64,000 nt of DNA from Candidatus Nanopelagicus hibericus (GTDB lineage Bacteria; Actinomycetota; Actinomycetes; Nanopelagicales; Nanopelagicaceae). The stretch is from the NCBI RefSeq assembly GCF_002288005.1, contig NZ_CP016771.1:124001-188000 (forward strand), given 5' to 3'. Every line of letters begins with the position of its first letter. The stretch's first letter is position 1. The position numbers and the translations under genes were made by a program. The notes under the pieces are model-generated. The model had not been told where the DNA came from, did not search any database, and worked only from the letters and a program-made list of their open reading frames with translations. Below, piece after piece: positions 19,214-27,623 of the stretch.

Positions 19214-19647
19214 TGGCTACTGAGAAAACTAAACCAGCAAAAGAGGCTGCTGCAAAGCCAGCACCAAAGAAAATTAAAGCGCGTAAGAAGGATAAGAAAA
19301 ATGTTGCCTTCGGTCACGCCTATATCAAGAGCACATTTAATAACACCATTGTTTCAATCACCGATCCAGCAGGTTCGGTAATTGCTTGGTCATCATCTGG
19401 CCAAGTTGGATTTAAAGGTTCTCGTAAATCAACTCCATTCGCTGCGCAAATGGCTGCTGAAGCTGCTGCTCGCAAAGCACAGGAGCATGGTTTAAAAAAG
19501 GTAGATGTATTTGTTAAGGGACCTGGCTCTGGCCGGGAAACTGCAATCCGTTCATTACAAGCAGCCGGTCTTGAGGTTGGAGCCATCGCAGATGTAACTC
19601 CAGCACCACACAACGGTTGCCGTCCACGTAAACCACGTCGAGTATAA
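19213..19647 (+). CDS. rpsK: 30S ribosomal protein S11
   Basis: S11 lines the platform near the E site. The 144-residue protein has a basic N-terminal extension rich in Lys, Ala and Pro (first 25 residues) and then the standard [50 protein letters not shown] core and the C-terminal [13 protein letters not shown]. One-base overlap with rpsM; rpsD follows after 16 bases with AAGGGAG. Confidence 0.97.
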   Translation: MATEKTKPAKEAAAKPAPKKIKARKKDKKNVAFGHAYIKSTFNNTIVSITDPAGSVIAWSSSGQVGFKGSRKSTPFAAQMAAEAAARKAQEHGLKKVDVFVKGPGSGRETAIRSLQAAGLEVGAIADVTPAPHNGCRPRKPRRV

Positions 19648-19663
19648 GGAAAGGGAGAAAACT

Positions 19664-20290
19664 ATGGCTCGCTATACCGGTGCTGATTGCAAAAGATGCC
19701 GTCGCGAAAAAGTAAAGCTCTTCCTTAAGGGCTCCAAGTGCGATGGACCAAAATGTCCAATTGAGTCACGTCCATATCCACCAGGACAACACGGCCGTGC
19801 TCGTTCAAAAGATTCTGAGTACTTACTACAGATGCGTGAGAAGCAGAAGTGCGCACGTATTTATGGAATTCTGGAAAGACAGTTCCGTGGTTACTACGAA
19901 GAGGCAAACCGTCTGCAAGGTAAGACTGGTGAGAATCTTTTAGTACTACTTGAAACCAGATTAGACAATGTTGTCTTCCGCGCTGGCTTTGCTAAGAGCC
20001 GTGATATGGCACGCCAACTTGTGCGCCATGGTCACTTCTTAGTCAATGGCAAAAGCGTAAATATCCCATCCTTCCAAGTAACACCAATGGACATAATTGA
20101 TGTTGTACCAGCCTCACTTGATACCACACCATTTATTGTTGCCAGCGCCGAGCTTGGTGAGAAAACAGTTCCAGCATGGATGGAGGTTGTGGGCTCCAAG
20201 ATGAGAATCCTGGTGCACGCAGTTCCCACCCGCCCAATTATTGATACTCAGGTACAAGAGCAACTAATCGTTGAGCTTTACTCCAAGTAA
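19664..20290 (+). CDS. rpsD: 30S ribosomal protein S4
   Basis: S4 (208 residues) starts 30S assembly and is the usual autogenous repressor of this operon. The N-terminus has the zinc-type cysteines CKRCRR and CDGPKC, followed by YPPGQHGRAR and the S4-domain RLDNVVFRAGFAKSRDMARQLVRHGHFLVNGKSVNIPS. A 102-base gap with its own hairpin separates it from rpoA. Confidence 0.97.
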   Translation: MARYTGADCKRCRREKVKLFLKGSKCDGPKCPIESRPYPPGQHGRARSKDSEYLLQMREKQKCARIYGILERQFRGYYEEANRLQGKTGENLLVLLETRLDNVVFRAGFAKSRDMARQLVRHGHFLVNGKSVNIPSFQVTPMDIIDVVPASLDTTPFIVASAELGEKTVPAWMEVVGSKMRILVHAVPTRPIIDTQVQEQLIVELYSK

Positions 20291-20347
20291 TCAAGTTGTT
20301 TAAGCAGTACAGATTTACCGCAGTAAAAACTAAATAGCAGTCCAACC

Positions 20348-20371
20348 GGAAGATCAAATAGAGGGTCTTCC
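20348..20371 (+). other. Hairpin in the rpsD-rpoA gap, next to the rpoA ribosome site
   Basis: GGAAGATC (20348-20355) pairs with GGTCTTCC (20364-20371), seven Watson-Crick pairs and one G-U, around an 8-base loop. It ends 9 bases before the GGAGG of rpoA and has no T-run, so it could tune rpoA translation or mark mRNA processing within the operon. Confidence 0.45.
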
Positions 20372-20392
20372 AGAACTTACGGAGGAATAAAA

Positions 20393-21406
20393 GTGCTAAT
20401 TGCACAACGCCCAATCCTCACTGAGGAAGTAGTAAGCGATTACCGTTCACGGTTCATCATCGAGCCGCTGGAGCCAGGTTTTGGCTATACCCTTGGTAAT
20501 TCAATTCGTCGCACATTGCTATCTTCAATTCCAGGAGCAGCTGTTACTGGGATCAGAGTTAATAATGCGTTGCATGAGTTCACAGCATTAGAAGGTGTGA
20601 AAGAGGATCTCACTGAGATCGTTTTAAACATCAAAAACCTAGTCTTATCCTCAGATAATGATGAACCATCACTACTTTACATCCGTAAAAATGGTGAGGG
20701 AATTGTTACTGGTGCAGATGTAGCAGCTCCAGCCGGTGTGCAGGTGCACAACCCAGAGCTTCACATTGCCACTTTAAACTCAAAGGCAAAGTTTGAGATT
20801 GAGTTAACTGTTGAGCGCGGCCGTGGTTACATCACTGCGGTACAAAATAAGCAAGCAGGAGGAGAGATTGGCCGGATTCCGGTTGATTCAATTTACTCAC
20901 CAGTTTTGCGTGTTACCTACAAAGTTGAGGCAACTCGTGTTGAACAGCGCACCGACTTTGATCGATTAGTTGTAGATGTTGAGACCAAGCGATCAATGAA
21001 GCCAGCTGATGCCATGGCATCTGCCGGAAAAACTCTAGTTGAGTTGTTTGGACTTGCCCGCGAACTTAATGCAAATGCTGAAGGTATTGAGATGGGACCT
21101 TCCATTCAAGATGCAGCACTTGCTGCAGATATGGCGCTACCAATTGAAGATCTTGATCTGACAGTCCGTTCTTATAACTGCTTAAAGCGTGAAGGTATTC
21201 ACACAGTTGGTGAATTACTCGCTCGCTCGGAGGCAGATCTGATGGATATTCGTAACTTCGGTTCCAAATCAATTGATGAGGTTAAGGCGAAATTACAATC
21301 AATGGGAATGCAACTTAAAGATAGCCCAGCAGGGTTTGATTTAACAAAGCATGCCAACTATGGCAGCTCTGTTGATGATGAACTTGTTGATGCGGATGAG
21401 GTCTAG
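20393..21406 (+). CDS. rpoA: RNA polymerase alpha subunit
   Basis: The 337-residue alpha subunit dimerises through its N-terminal domain ([28 protein letters not shown]) to start RNA polymerase assembly. Its C-terminal domain (about residues 250-315, [44 protein letters not shown]) binds UP elements and activators. It starts with GTG at 20393 behind GGAGG. rplQ follows 8 bases after its stop. Confidence 0.97.
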   Translation: MLIAQRPILTEEVVSDYRSRFIIEPLEPGFGYTLGNSIRRTLLSSIPGAAVTGIRVNNALHEFTALEGVKEDLTEIVLNIKNLVLSSDNDEPSLLYIRKNGEGIVTGADVAAPAGVQVHNPELHIATLNSKAKFEIELTVERGRGYITAVQNKQAGGEIGRIPVDSIYSPVLRVTYKVEATRVEQRTDFDRLVVDVETKRSMKPADAMASAGKTLVELFGLARELNANAEGIEMGPSIQDAALAADMALPIEDLDLTVRSYNCLKREGIHTVGELLARSEADLMDIRNFGSKSIDEVKAKLQSMGMQLKDSPAGFDLTKHANYGSSVDDELVDADEV

Positions 21407-21414
21407 GAGAGAAG

Positions 21415-21819
21415 ATGCCAAAACCAAGTAAAGGCCCACGCCTAGGTAGCGGACCAGCACATGAGAAATTATTGCTGGGCACACTTGCTGCGCAACTTTT
21501 TGAAAAAGGAAAGTTGACTACAACTGAAGCAAAAGCAAAACGCCTTCGCCCGTTAGCTGAGCGATTAATTACTCATGCTAAAAAAGGTGATCTGCCAGCA
21601 CGTCGTCGAGTAATGGCAAGAATCTCCAACAAATCTGTAGTACATACTTTGTTTACAGATATTGCCAAAAGATTTGAATCTCGTGATGGTGGCTACACCC
21701 GTATTACCAAAATCGGTCCGCGCAAAGGTGATAACGCACCAATGGCAGTGATTGAAATGGTTGAAGCGGGTGCACCGGCTAAAAAAGTTGCTAAAAAAGC
21801 TGCAGCGAAAGCTGAGTAA
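21415..21819 (+). CDS. rplQ: 50S ribosomal protein L17
   Basis: L17 (134 residues) sits near the tunnel exit. It begins [51 protein letters not shown] and ends in a basic [15 protein letters not shown] tail, shorter than but similar to the L22 tail in this window. It is the last alpha-operon gene; its terminator appears to lie inside the start of truA. Confidence 0.97.
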   Translation: MPKPSKGPRLGSGPAHEKLLLGTLAAQLFEKGKLTTTEAKAKRLRPLAERLITHAKKGDLPARRRVMARISNKSVVHTLFTDIAKRFESRDGGYTRITKIGPRKGDNAPMAVIEMVEAGAPAKKVAKKAAAKAE

Positions 21820-21839
21820 TAGCGCAACTAAATAAGATT

Positions 21840-22676
21840 ATGACTAAACCCACTCTTGAAGTTGAGAGTGGGTTTTCTCGTTTAAGGATTGATTTATCCT
21901 ATGACGGCAGCGATTTTTCTGGTTGGGCCAAGCAGCCAGGACTTCGAACCATCCAAGAAGAGATTGAAACCGCACTTTCAACAATTACTAGAACCCAAGT
22001 TGCCACAATTGTTGCGGGTCGAACCGATGCGGGTGTGCATGCAAAACATCAGGTGCTTCACCTTGATTTACCAGCTGAGATTGAGATTGAAAATCTAGCA
22101 TTTCGATTAAATCAGATTTTAAAAAAGGATATCAGGATTTTGTCTGTCATTAAAGCGCCTCAGTATTTTCATGCCAGATTCGGCGCAACCTCAAGGAGTT
22201 ATCAATACAAAATTACTGACGGCGGCCAAGTCACCGCACCACTTGATCGATATGACAGCGCCGAGTGGTTTAGAGCATTAGATATTGGGTTAATGAATCA
22301 AGCTTGCCAATCAATAGTAGGTGAGCATGATTTCTTTACTTTTTGTAAGCATCGTCAAGGGATGAGTACGGTGAAAAATTTGATCAAATTTGATTGGCAG
22401 CGAGATGAAAAGGGTGTGGTGGTTGGATTAATCCAGGCCAACTCTTTTGGTTATAACATGGTGAGAAATTTAGTCGGTGCTGCAGTTTGTGTTGGCGAAG
22501 GTAGATTTGAAGTTGGCTGGCTTCGAAAAATCCTAGATGAGAAGGAAAGAGTGTCAGATAGTTATGTTTTTCCAGCAAAGGGATTGACACTTCTTTCAAT
22601 CCAATATCCACCAGCTGAGCAATATTTAGCCACATACAACCAATATTTCACCCTACAAGATGCAGCTGAGGAGTAG
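21840..22676 (+). CDS. truA: tRNA pseudouridine(38-40) synthase TruA
   Basis: TruA makes pseudouridine at tRNA positions 38-40. The 278-residue protein has LSYDGSDFSGWAKQPGLRTIQEEIE near the start and the catalytic aspartate in VAGRTDAGVHA (about residue 63), followed by FHARFGATSRSYQYKI. The only in-frame start before the conserved region is ATG 21840, which gives about 14 residues of extra N-terminus; no Shine-Dalgarno is visible. Those first codons form an 11-bp terminator-like hairpin, so expression must involve read-through or an internal start. Confidence 0.93.
   Translation: MTKPTLEVESGFSRLRIDLSYDGSDFSGWAKQPGLRTIQEEIETALSTITRTQVATIVAGRTDAGVHAKHQVLHLDLPAEIEIENLAFRLNQILKKDIRILSVIKAPQYFHARFGATSRSYQYKITDGGQVTAPLDRYDSAEWFRALDIGLMNQACQSIVGEHDFFTFCKHRQGMSTVKNLIKFDWQRDEKGVVVGLIQANSFGYNMVRNLVGAAVCVGEGRFEVGWLRKILDEKERVSDSYVFPAKGLTLLSIQYPPAEQYLATYNQYFTLQDAAEE
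21846..21878 (+). terminator. Intrinsic terminator of the alpha operon inside truA codons 3-13
   Basis: AAACCCACTCT (21846-21856) pairs perfectly with AGAGTGGGTTT (21865-21875) around an 8-base loop, ending in TTTTCT. This is a typical rho-independent form, though the T-run is short. It overlaps the truA reading frame, since truA starts at 21840 and has no later start codon before its conserved domain. Confidence 0.65.
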
Positions 22677-22708
22677 GGCTGGTTTTTAAGCGGGGGGTTT
22701 TTCTAGTT

Positions 22709-22738
22709 TTGACCCCAAGCGGTATCAGCAGGTAATCT
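22709..22738 (+). promoter_or_regulatory. rplM-rpsI promoter, TTGACC-N18-TAATCT
   Basis: TTGACC at 22709-22714 and TAATCT at 22733-22738 with an 18-base spacer. The -35 hexamer and spacing equal those of the rpsL promoter. The start point would fall near 22745, giving a leader of about 50 bases. Confidence 0.65.
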
Positions 22739-22765
22739 TGCGCCTCTGGAAATGACCCGCTTGGG
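22714..22765. promoter_or_regulatory. 9-base inverted repeat straddling the rplM promoter
   Basis: CCCAAGCGG at 22714-22722 and CCGCTTGGG at 22757-22765 are perfect inverted copies. The left copy lies at the start of the promoter spacer and the right copy in the early transcribed leader. A full RNA hairpin cannot form from this promoter, so DNA binding by a dimeric or looping regulator is possible. Confidence 0.35.
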
Positions 22766-22796
22766 ACAATCCTTATCTTAAGAAAGGCAGATGCTT

Positions 22797-23252
22797 GTGC
22801 GCACTTTTACACCAAAGGCAAGTGAGATTACCCGTACTTGGTATCTCATCGATGCTCAAGATGTAGTGCTCGGACGTCTTGCCACACACGCTGCCAATAT
22901 TTTGTACGGAAAACACAAACCAACTTTTGCCCCTCATATGGATATGGGCGATTTTGTAATTATTATTAATGCTGAAAAAGTAGTTTTGACTGGATCTAAG
23001 AACACACAAAAAGTTGCTCACCAACACTCTGGTTATCCAGGTGGATTGACCTCAACTGTTTACGCTGATTTGTTTGAAAAGTTTCCAACCCGTGCGGTTG
23101 AAAAAGCAATTAAGGGCATGCTACCTAAGAACAGTATCGGCAGATCAGCTGCTACTAAATTGAAGGTTTATGCTGGCAGTGAGCACCCACATGCTGCTCA
23201 AAATCCAAAGGTATTTGAGTTCAATCAAGTTTCTCAAATAAACAAGAAGTAA
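22797..23252 (+). CDS. rplM: 50S ribosomal protein L13
   Basis: L13 is an early 50S assembly protein. From GTG 22797 it has 151 residues and reads [28 protein letters not shown], matching the family start. An ATG two codons earlier (22791) is only 3 bases from the AAAGG ribosome site, while the GTG is 9 bases away, so I prefer the GTG; both are possible. The [23 protein letters not shown] block is standard. rpsI follows, as in nearly all bacteria. Confidence 0.95.
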   Translation: MRTFTPKASEITRTWYLIDAQDVVLGRLATHAANILYGKHKPTFAPHMDMGDFVIIINAEKVVLTGSKNTQKVAHQHSGYPGGLTSTVYADLFEKFPTRAVEKAIKGMLPKNSIGRSAATKLKVYAGSEHPHAAQNPKVFEFNQVSQINKK

Positions 23253-23262
23253 TAGGGGAGCA

Positions 23263-23745
23263 ATGTCTAACGAGATTGATGACACAACTGATGAGGCAAC
23301 ACCAAGCTCATACAGCTCTAGCACACCTGCAGCTGCAACAAATCGCAAAGCTATAACCGCACCTGGTGGAGGCGTAGGTCGTCGTAAGGAAGCAGTTGCC
23401 AGAGTTCGCTTAGTGCCAGGATCTGGTCGCTGGGTTGTTAATGGCAAGCCACTTGAGGTTTATTTCCCAAACAAGGTTCACCAACAATCTGTTGCCGAGC
23501 CATTTAAGATTGTCGGCGCCGAAGGAACTTATGATGTTTTTGCCCGTATTAATGGCGGTGGTACATCAGGACAAGCTGGCGCACTTCGATTAGGTGTTGC
23601 CCGCGCACTTAATGCAATTGATGTTGATGCAAACCGACCAACACTTAAGAAAGCTGGCTTCTTAACTCGGGATGCACGTGTTATTGAGCGCAAGAAGTAT
23701 GGTCTGAAAAAGGCTCGTAAGCGCTCTCAATACAGCAAGCGCTAA
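23263..23745 (+). CDS. rpsI: 30S ribosomal protein S9
   Basis: S9 (160 residues) has a C-terminal tail that reaches the P-site tRNA, here ending [12 protein letters not shown] with the conserved terminal arginine-containing motif. The core starts near [32 protein letters not shown]. An acidic, Ser/Thr-rich N-terminal extension of about 35 residues precedes it, as in many actinobacteria. It forms a two-gene unit with rplM. Confidence 0.96.
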   Translation: MSNEIDDTTDEATPSSYSSSTPAAATNRKAITAPGGGVGRRKEAVARVRLVPGSGRWVVNGKPLEVYFPNKVHQQSVAEPFKIVGAEGTYDVFARINGGGTSGQAGALRLGVARALNAIDVDANRPTLKKAGFLTRDARVIERKKYGLKKARKRSQYSKR

Positions 23746-23768
23746 TCTCTTAGCTGCTTAAATAAATT

Positions 23769-25109
23769 ATGGCCCTCTTCGGCACCGATGGTGTGCGAGG
23801 CGTTGCCAATGTTGATCTCACTGCAGAGTTAGCAGTTGATTTAGCAATTGCCGCCGCTCATGTTTTAGGTGAGATTGGTGCATTCGCAGGACATCGGCCA
23901 AAAGCAATTGTTGGTCAAGACTCTCGTGCATCTGGTGATTTTCTAGAGGCAGCAGTTGTAGCGGGCTTAACTAGCGCTGGTGTTGATGTTTATCGTGTCG
24001 GTGTATTACCAACACCGGCGGTGGCATTTTTAGTAAAAGAAAGTAATGCTGATCTTGGCGTAATGATTAGCGCCTCTCATAACCCAATGCCAGATAATGG
24101 AATTAAATTTTTTGCTAAGGGCGGGGATAAATTAGCTGATCAAGTTGAGGCACAGATTGAAGCAAGATTGGGTGAGCCGTGGGATAGGCCAACTGGTTTA
24201 AATGTTGGCAGGATTATCTTTGATGAAGAGGCAAAAAATCGTTACTTAAAGTACTTGCTCTCTACCCTGGATACAAAATTAGCTGGTATTAAAGTAATTG
24301 TTGATTGCGCCAATGGCGCAGCCTCCACCGTAGCACCAATTGCATATGAAAAAGCCGGCGCAACAGTTTCGGCAATATCTGCCACTCCAACTGGCTGGAA
24401 TATTAATGAGAATTGTGGCTCTACTCATTTGGAAAATTTAATTAATGAGGTAAAAAGAACAGGCGCAGATCTAGGAGTTGCCCATGATGGTGATGCTGAT
24501 AGATGCTTGTTAGTAGCAAAAAATGGTGAGGTAGTAGATGGTGACCAGATATTAAATATTCTTGCCCACTCCTTTTTAGCGCAAGGTAAGTTAAGTAAAA
24601 AAGCGGTAGTTGGCACCGTCATGAGTAATTTAGGCTTTATTAAATCAATGGAATCTGCCGGAATTAAGTTTGAAAAAACCGCAGTAGGTGATCGATATGT
24701 ACTGGAAAAGATGTTAGAAAATGATTACACCCTTGGCGGTGAGCAATCTGGCCATGTAATTATGCGCCAATTTTCAAACACTGGTGATGGCTTACTAACT
24801 GCGTTGCAAGTTATGCAGGTGATGGTGAATTCAAAGAAATCACTCGAAGAGTTAGCAAACTCCATGCAAAAATTTCCACAAGTATTAATCAATGTTAAGG
24901 ATGTAGCAAAAGAAAAATTCACATCCTCAGTCAAAATTAAGGAAGGGATTCTAGAATCAGAGAAGCAATTATCAGGTGTAGGCAGAGTCTTGGTAAGAGC
25001 ATCTGGAACTGAATCTTTGATTCGAGTAATGGTTGAAGCAAATGAATTGGATTTGGCTCAAAAGATCGCAGAATCATTGGCTGCCCTAGTAAGATTAGAG
25101 CTTAAGTAG
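23769..25109 (+). CDS. glmM: Phosphoglucosamine mutase
   Basis: GlmM turns glucosamine-6-phosphate into glucosamine-1-phosphate for UDP-GlcNAc and peptidoglycan. The 446-residue protein has the start FGTDGVRGVAN, the phosphoserine loop MISASHNPMPDNGIKFF (catalytic Ser near residue 102), the metal loop HDGDADRC and the C-terminal RASGTESLIRVMVEA phosphate-binding loop. It lies right before glmS, which supplies its substrate. Confidence 0.97.
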   Translation: MALFGTDGVRGVANVDLTAELAVDLAIAAAHVLGEIGAFAGHRPKAIVGQDSRASGDFLEAAVVAGLTSAGVDVYRVGVLPTPAVAFLVKESNADLGVMISASHNPMPDNGIKFFAKGGDKLADQVEAQIEARLGEPWDRPTGLNVGRIIFDEEAKNRYLKYLLSTLDTKLAGIKVIVDCANGAASTVAPIAYEKAGATVSAISATPTGWNINENCGSTHLENLINEVKRTGADLGVAHDGDADRCLLVAKNGEVVDGDQILNILAHSFLAQGKLSKKAVVGTVMSNLGFIKSMESAGIKFEKTAVGDRYVLEKMLENDYTLGGEQSGHVIMRQFSNTGDGLLTALQVMQVMVNSKKSLEELANSMQKFPQVLINVKDVAKEKFTSSVKIKEGILESEKQLSGVGRVLVRASGTESLIRVMVEANELDLAQKIAESLAALVRLELK

Positions 25110-25126
25110 TCAAAGGAGTTTTATAA

Positions 25127-26932
25127 ATGTGCGGCATAGTTGGCTACACCGGAAACAACTCCGCACTCTCGCCAGTTATTGAGGGACTTAGAAAGCTTGA
25201 GTATCGGGGATACGACTCAGCTGGCATCGCTCTGCCAATTGCAATTGGTAAGCCGCTATTTATTGAAAAGCGTGCTGGTAAATTAAAAAAGTTAGAGGAT
25301 GCGTTAGCGAAAACCCCAGATGCAAAAAGTGGAATTGGCCATACTAGGTGGGCAACTCATGGTGGCCCAACTGATACTAATGCTCACCCACATCTTGATA
25401 ATGAGGGTAAGTTAGCTTTGATACATAATGGAATTATTGAAAATTATGTTCAATTAAGATCGCAGCTTGAAAAACGTGGTCATAAGTTTAAATCTGAAAC
25501 CGATACTGAATCTGTGGTGCATCTTTTAAGTGATGCCAGAAAAGAAAATAATGGTGATTTGGCGGCAGCGATGCGTCAGGTTTGCCAGCAATTAAAGGGC
25601 TCCTTTACTTTACTTGCGATTCATTCAGATAATCCATCTCATATTGTCGGCGCAAGAAGAAACTCACCATTAGTAGTTGGTGTTGGCAATGGTGAAAATT
25701 TCTTAGCCTCAGATGTTGCTGCCTTTATTGCGCACACTAAAACCGCATTAGAGCTGGGCCAAGATGAGGTAGTTGAGATAACCCCGACCTCAGTGGTGGT
25801 AACAAATTTGTCAGGTCAGGTGGTCAAACCTAATCAGTTTGAGATCTCTTGGGATGCAAAAGCTGCAGAGCGCGGTGGGTTCTCCCACTTTATGTTGAAA
25901 GAGATATATGAACAGCCAAAAGCGATTGCAGATACTTTACTTGGCCGCTTAGATGGGCTTGATGTAAAGATTAAGTTTAAAAAGTTTGAAAAAATTGTAA
26001 TCATCGCCTGTGGCACTGCTTATAACGCTGGCTTAGTTGGCAAATATGCAATTGAAAAATGGGGGCAGATCCCAGTAGATGTTGAGTTGGCATCGGAGTA
26101 TCGATACCGGGAGCCAAGCTTGGATAAAAAAACTTTAGTAATTCCAATCTCACAATCAGGTGAGACTATGGATACCTTGATGGCGCTGCGATATGCAAAA
26201 TCAATGGGTGCAACTATATTCTCAGTTTGCAACACCAATGGCTCAACAATTGGTCGAGAATCAGATGCCGTTCTCTATACCCACGCTGGACCAGAGATTG
26301 CAGTGGCTTCAACAAAAGCCTTTGCCACTCAGCTAATTGCAATGTATTTAATTGGCCTAGAAATTGGTCGCCAGTTAGAGCATTTAAATAGCAAAAAATG
26401 TAAAGAGATTATTAAAGAGCTTACTCAGCTACCAGCAAAGGTTGAACAGGTATTAGAGACAGTTGAACCACTTCGAGAGTTAACTAGAAAGTTTAAGTCA
26501 GCAGATTCAGTCCTATTTTTAGGTAGGTACACCGGCTACCCAACTGTTTTAGAGGGAGCACTTAAATTAAAAGAGTTGGCATATATGCATGCTGAAGGCT
26601 TTGCAGGTGGTGAATTAAAACATGGACCAATTGCACTTATTGATAATGGCACCCCAGTGGTAGCGATCATGCCAACTAAAGATTCAGTATTAGCAGGCAA
26701 GATGGCAAGTAATATTCAAGAGGTTAAAGCGAGAGGCGCGGTAGTAATTGCAATTAGTGAAGATGAATTTGCTGGCGCAGATCATTTAATCCGTATTCCA
26801 AAAGTTGATCCACTATTACAACCAGTGTTAGCGGTAGTTCCACTACAGGTCATTGCCTATGAAATGGCGGTAGCTCGTGGCAACGATGTTGATCAGCCCA
26901 GAAATTTGGCAAAATCAGTAACAGTTGAGTAA
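25127..26932 (+). CDS. glmS: Glutamine-fructose-6-phosphate aminotransferase (isomerizing)
   Basis: GlmS makes glucosamine-6-phosphate from fructose-6-phosphate and glutamine, the entry step to amino sugars. The 601-residue enzyme has the N-terminal glutaminase nucleophile Cys2 (MCGIVGYTG), the GHTRWATHG loop and two SIS sugar-isomerase domains (CGTAYNAGLVGKYA; PISQSGETMDT; ALKLKELAYMHAEGF). The end DQPRNLAKSVTVE is intact. An AAGGAG ribosome site precedes ATG 25127. Together with glmM and alr it forms a cell-wall precursor cluster. Confidence 0.97.
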   Translation: MCGIVGYTGNNSALSPVIEGLRKLEYRGYDSAGIALPIAIGKPLFIEKRAGKLKKLEDALAKTPDAKSGIGHTRWATHGGPTDTNAHPHLDNEGKLALIHNGIIENYVQLRSQLEKRGHKFKSETDTESVVHLLSDARKENNGDLAAAMRQVCQQLKGSFTLLAIHSDNPSHIVGARRNSPLVVGVGNGENFLASDVAAFIAHTKTALELGQDEVVEITPTSVVVTNLSGQVVKPNQFEISWDAKAAERGGFSHFMLKEIYEQPKAIADTLLGRLDGLDVKIKFKKFEKIVIIACGTAYNAGLVGKYAIEKWGQIPVDVELASEYRYREPSLDKKTLVIPISQSGETMDTLMALRYAKSMGATIFSVCNTNGSTIGRESDAVLYTHAGPEIAVASTKAFATQLIAMYLIGLEIGRQLEHLNSKKCKEIIKELTQLPAKVEQVLETVEPLRELTRKFKSADSVLFLGRYTGYPTVLEGALKLKELAYMHAEGFAGGELKHGPIALIDNGTPVVAIMPTKDSVLAGKMASNIQEVKARGAVVIAISEDEFAGADHLIRIPKVDPLLQPVLAVVPLQVIAYEMAVARGNDVDQPRNLAKSVTVE

Positions 26933-26936
26933 GTAA

Positions 26937-27602
26937 ATGCCAGAACACAGAAGAAAGCAGATGAACTCTGCACTGAAGTTGACGCTTCTATTTCTCTCCG
27001 GCTATGGCTTTATCACCCAGCAGGTAGTAGCTAACACTTGGATAAGAAGATTAGATGAGAAGATCCTAGAACGAGACTTTTTAAGGGTTACACCGGAGAA
27101 CACTCCATTACTTGTGCAATTAATTGATGATTTAGGACTTAGGAGTGTCACATCAATAATACTAATCATCACCGCAATACTTATCAGCAGAAGATTTAAA
27201 TCATGGCGGCCAATTAATCTTTCAATTCTTGCGTTGCTACTACTGAACTTAACAGTAGGCGCTTCTAAATTACTTTTTGGTAGAACTAAACCCAGCACTG
27301 GTTTTGATTTGTTTTTCACAGATAGTGGACTGTCATATCCCAGTGGCCACGCTGCCAACGCAGTTTTAACTTGGGGGATGTTTGCTTATTTGATCTTTCG
27401 CTACTCCCATAAACAACCATTTGAAGGATTGCGATTAACCTATTTTGTCATCATTATAAATATCGCGGTATGCCTAGCCTCGCTATATCGAAATACTCAC
27501 TGGTTTTCAGATTTACTGGGTGGATTATTTATCGGCTCAGCATTATTAGTGGCAACCATTGCACTTGATCGCTCAATTACCTCAACTCGTCAGCCCTCAT
27601 AA
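26937..27602 (+). CDS. PAP2-family membrane phosphatase
   Basis: A 221-residue membrane protein with five or six hydrophobic segments. The three parts of the acid phosphatase signature are present: KLLFGRTKP (near residues 117-125), PSGH (near 137) and SLYRNTHWFSDLLGG (near 181), with the catalytic histidines. Such enzymes dephosphorylate lipid phosphates, for example undecaprenyl diphosphate or phosphatidate; next to glmM-glmS-alr, recycling of the cell-wall lipid carrier is plausible but not shown. ATG 26961, behind AGAAAG, is an alternative start that removes eight charged residues. Confidence 0.85.
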   Translation: MPEHRRKQMNSALKLTLLFLSGYGFITQQVVANTWIRRLDEKILERDFLRVTPENTPLLVQLIDDLGLRSVTSIILIITAILISRRFKSWRPINLSILALLLLNLTVGASKLLFGRTKPSTGFDLFFTDSGLSYPSGHAANAVLTWGMFAYLIFRYSHKQPFEGLRLTYFVIIINIAVCLASLYRNTHWFSDLLGGLFIGSALLVATIALDRSITSTRQPS

Positions 27603-27610
27603 AACACAGG

Positions 27611-27616
27611 TAGGCT
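27611..27616 (+). promoter_or_regulatory. Candidate leaderless -10 box of alr
   Basis: TAGGCT is followed by 7 bases and then the alr ATG at 27624. There is no purine-rich ribosome site at the usual distance. The layout fits actinobacterial leaderless promoters; the -35 is weak. Confidence 0.4.
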
Positions 27617-27623
27617 TTCTATT

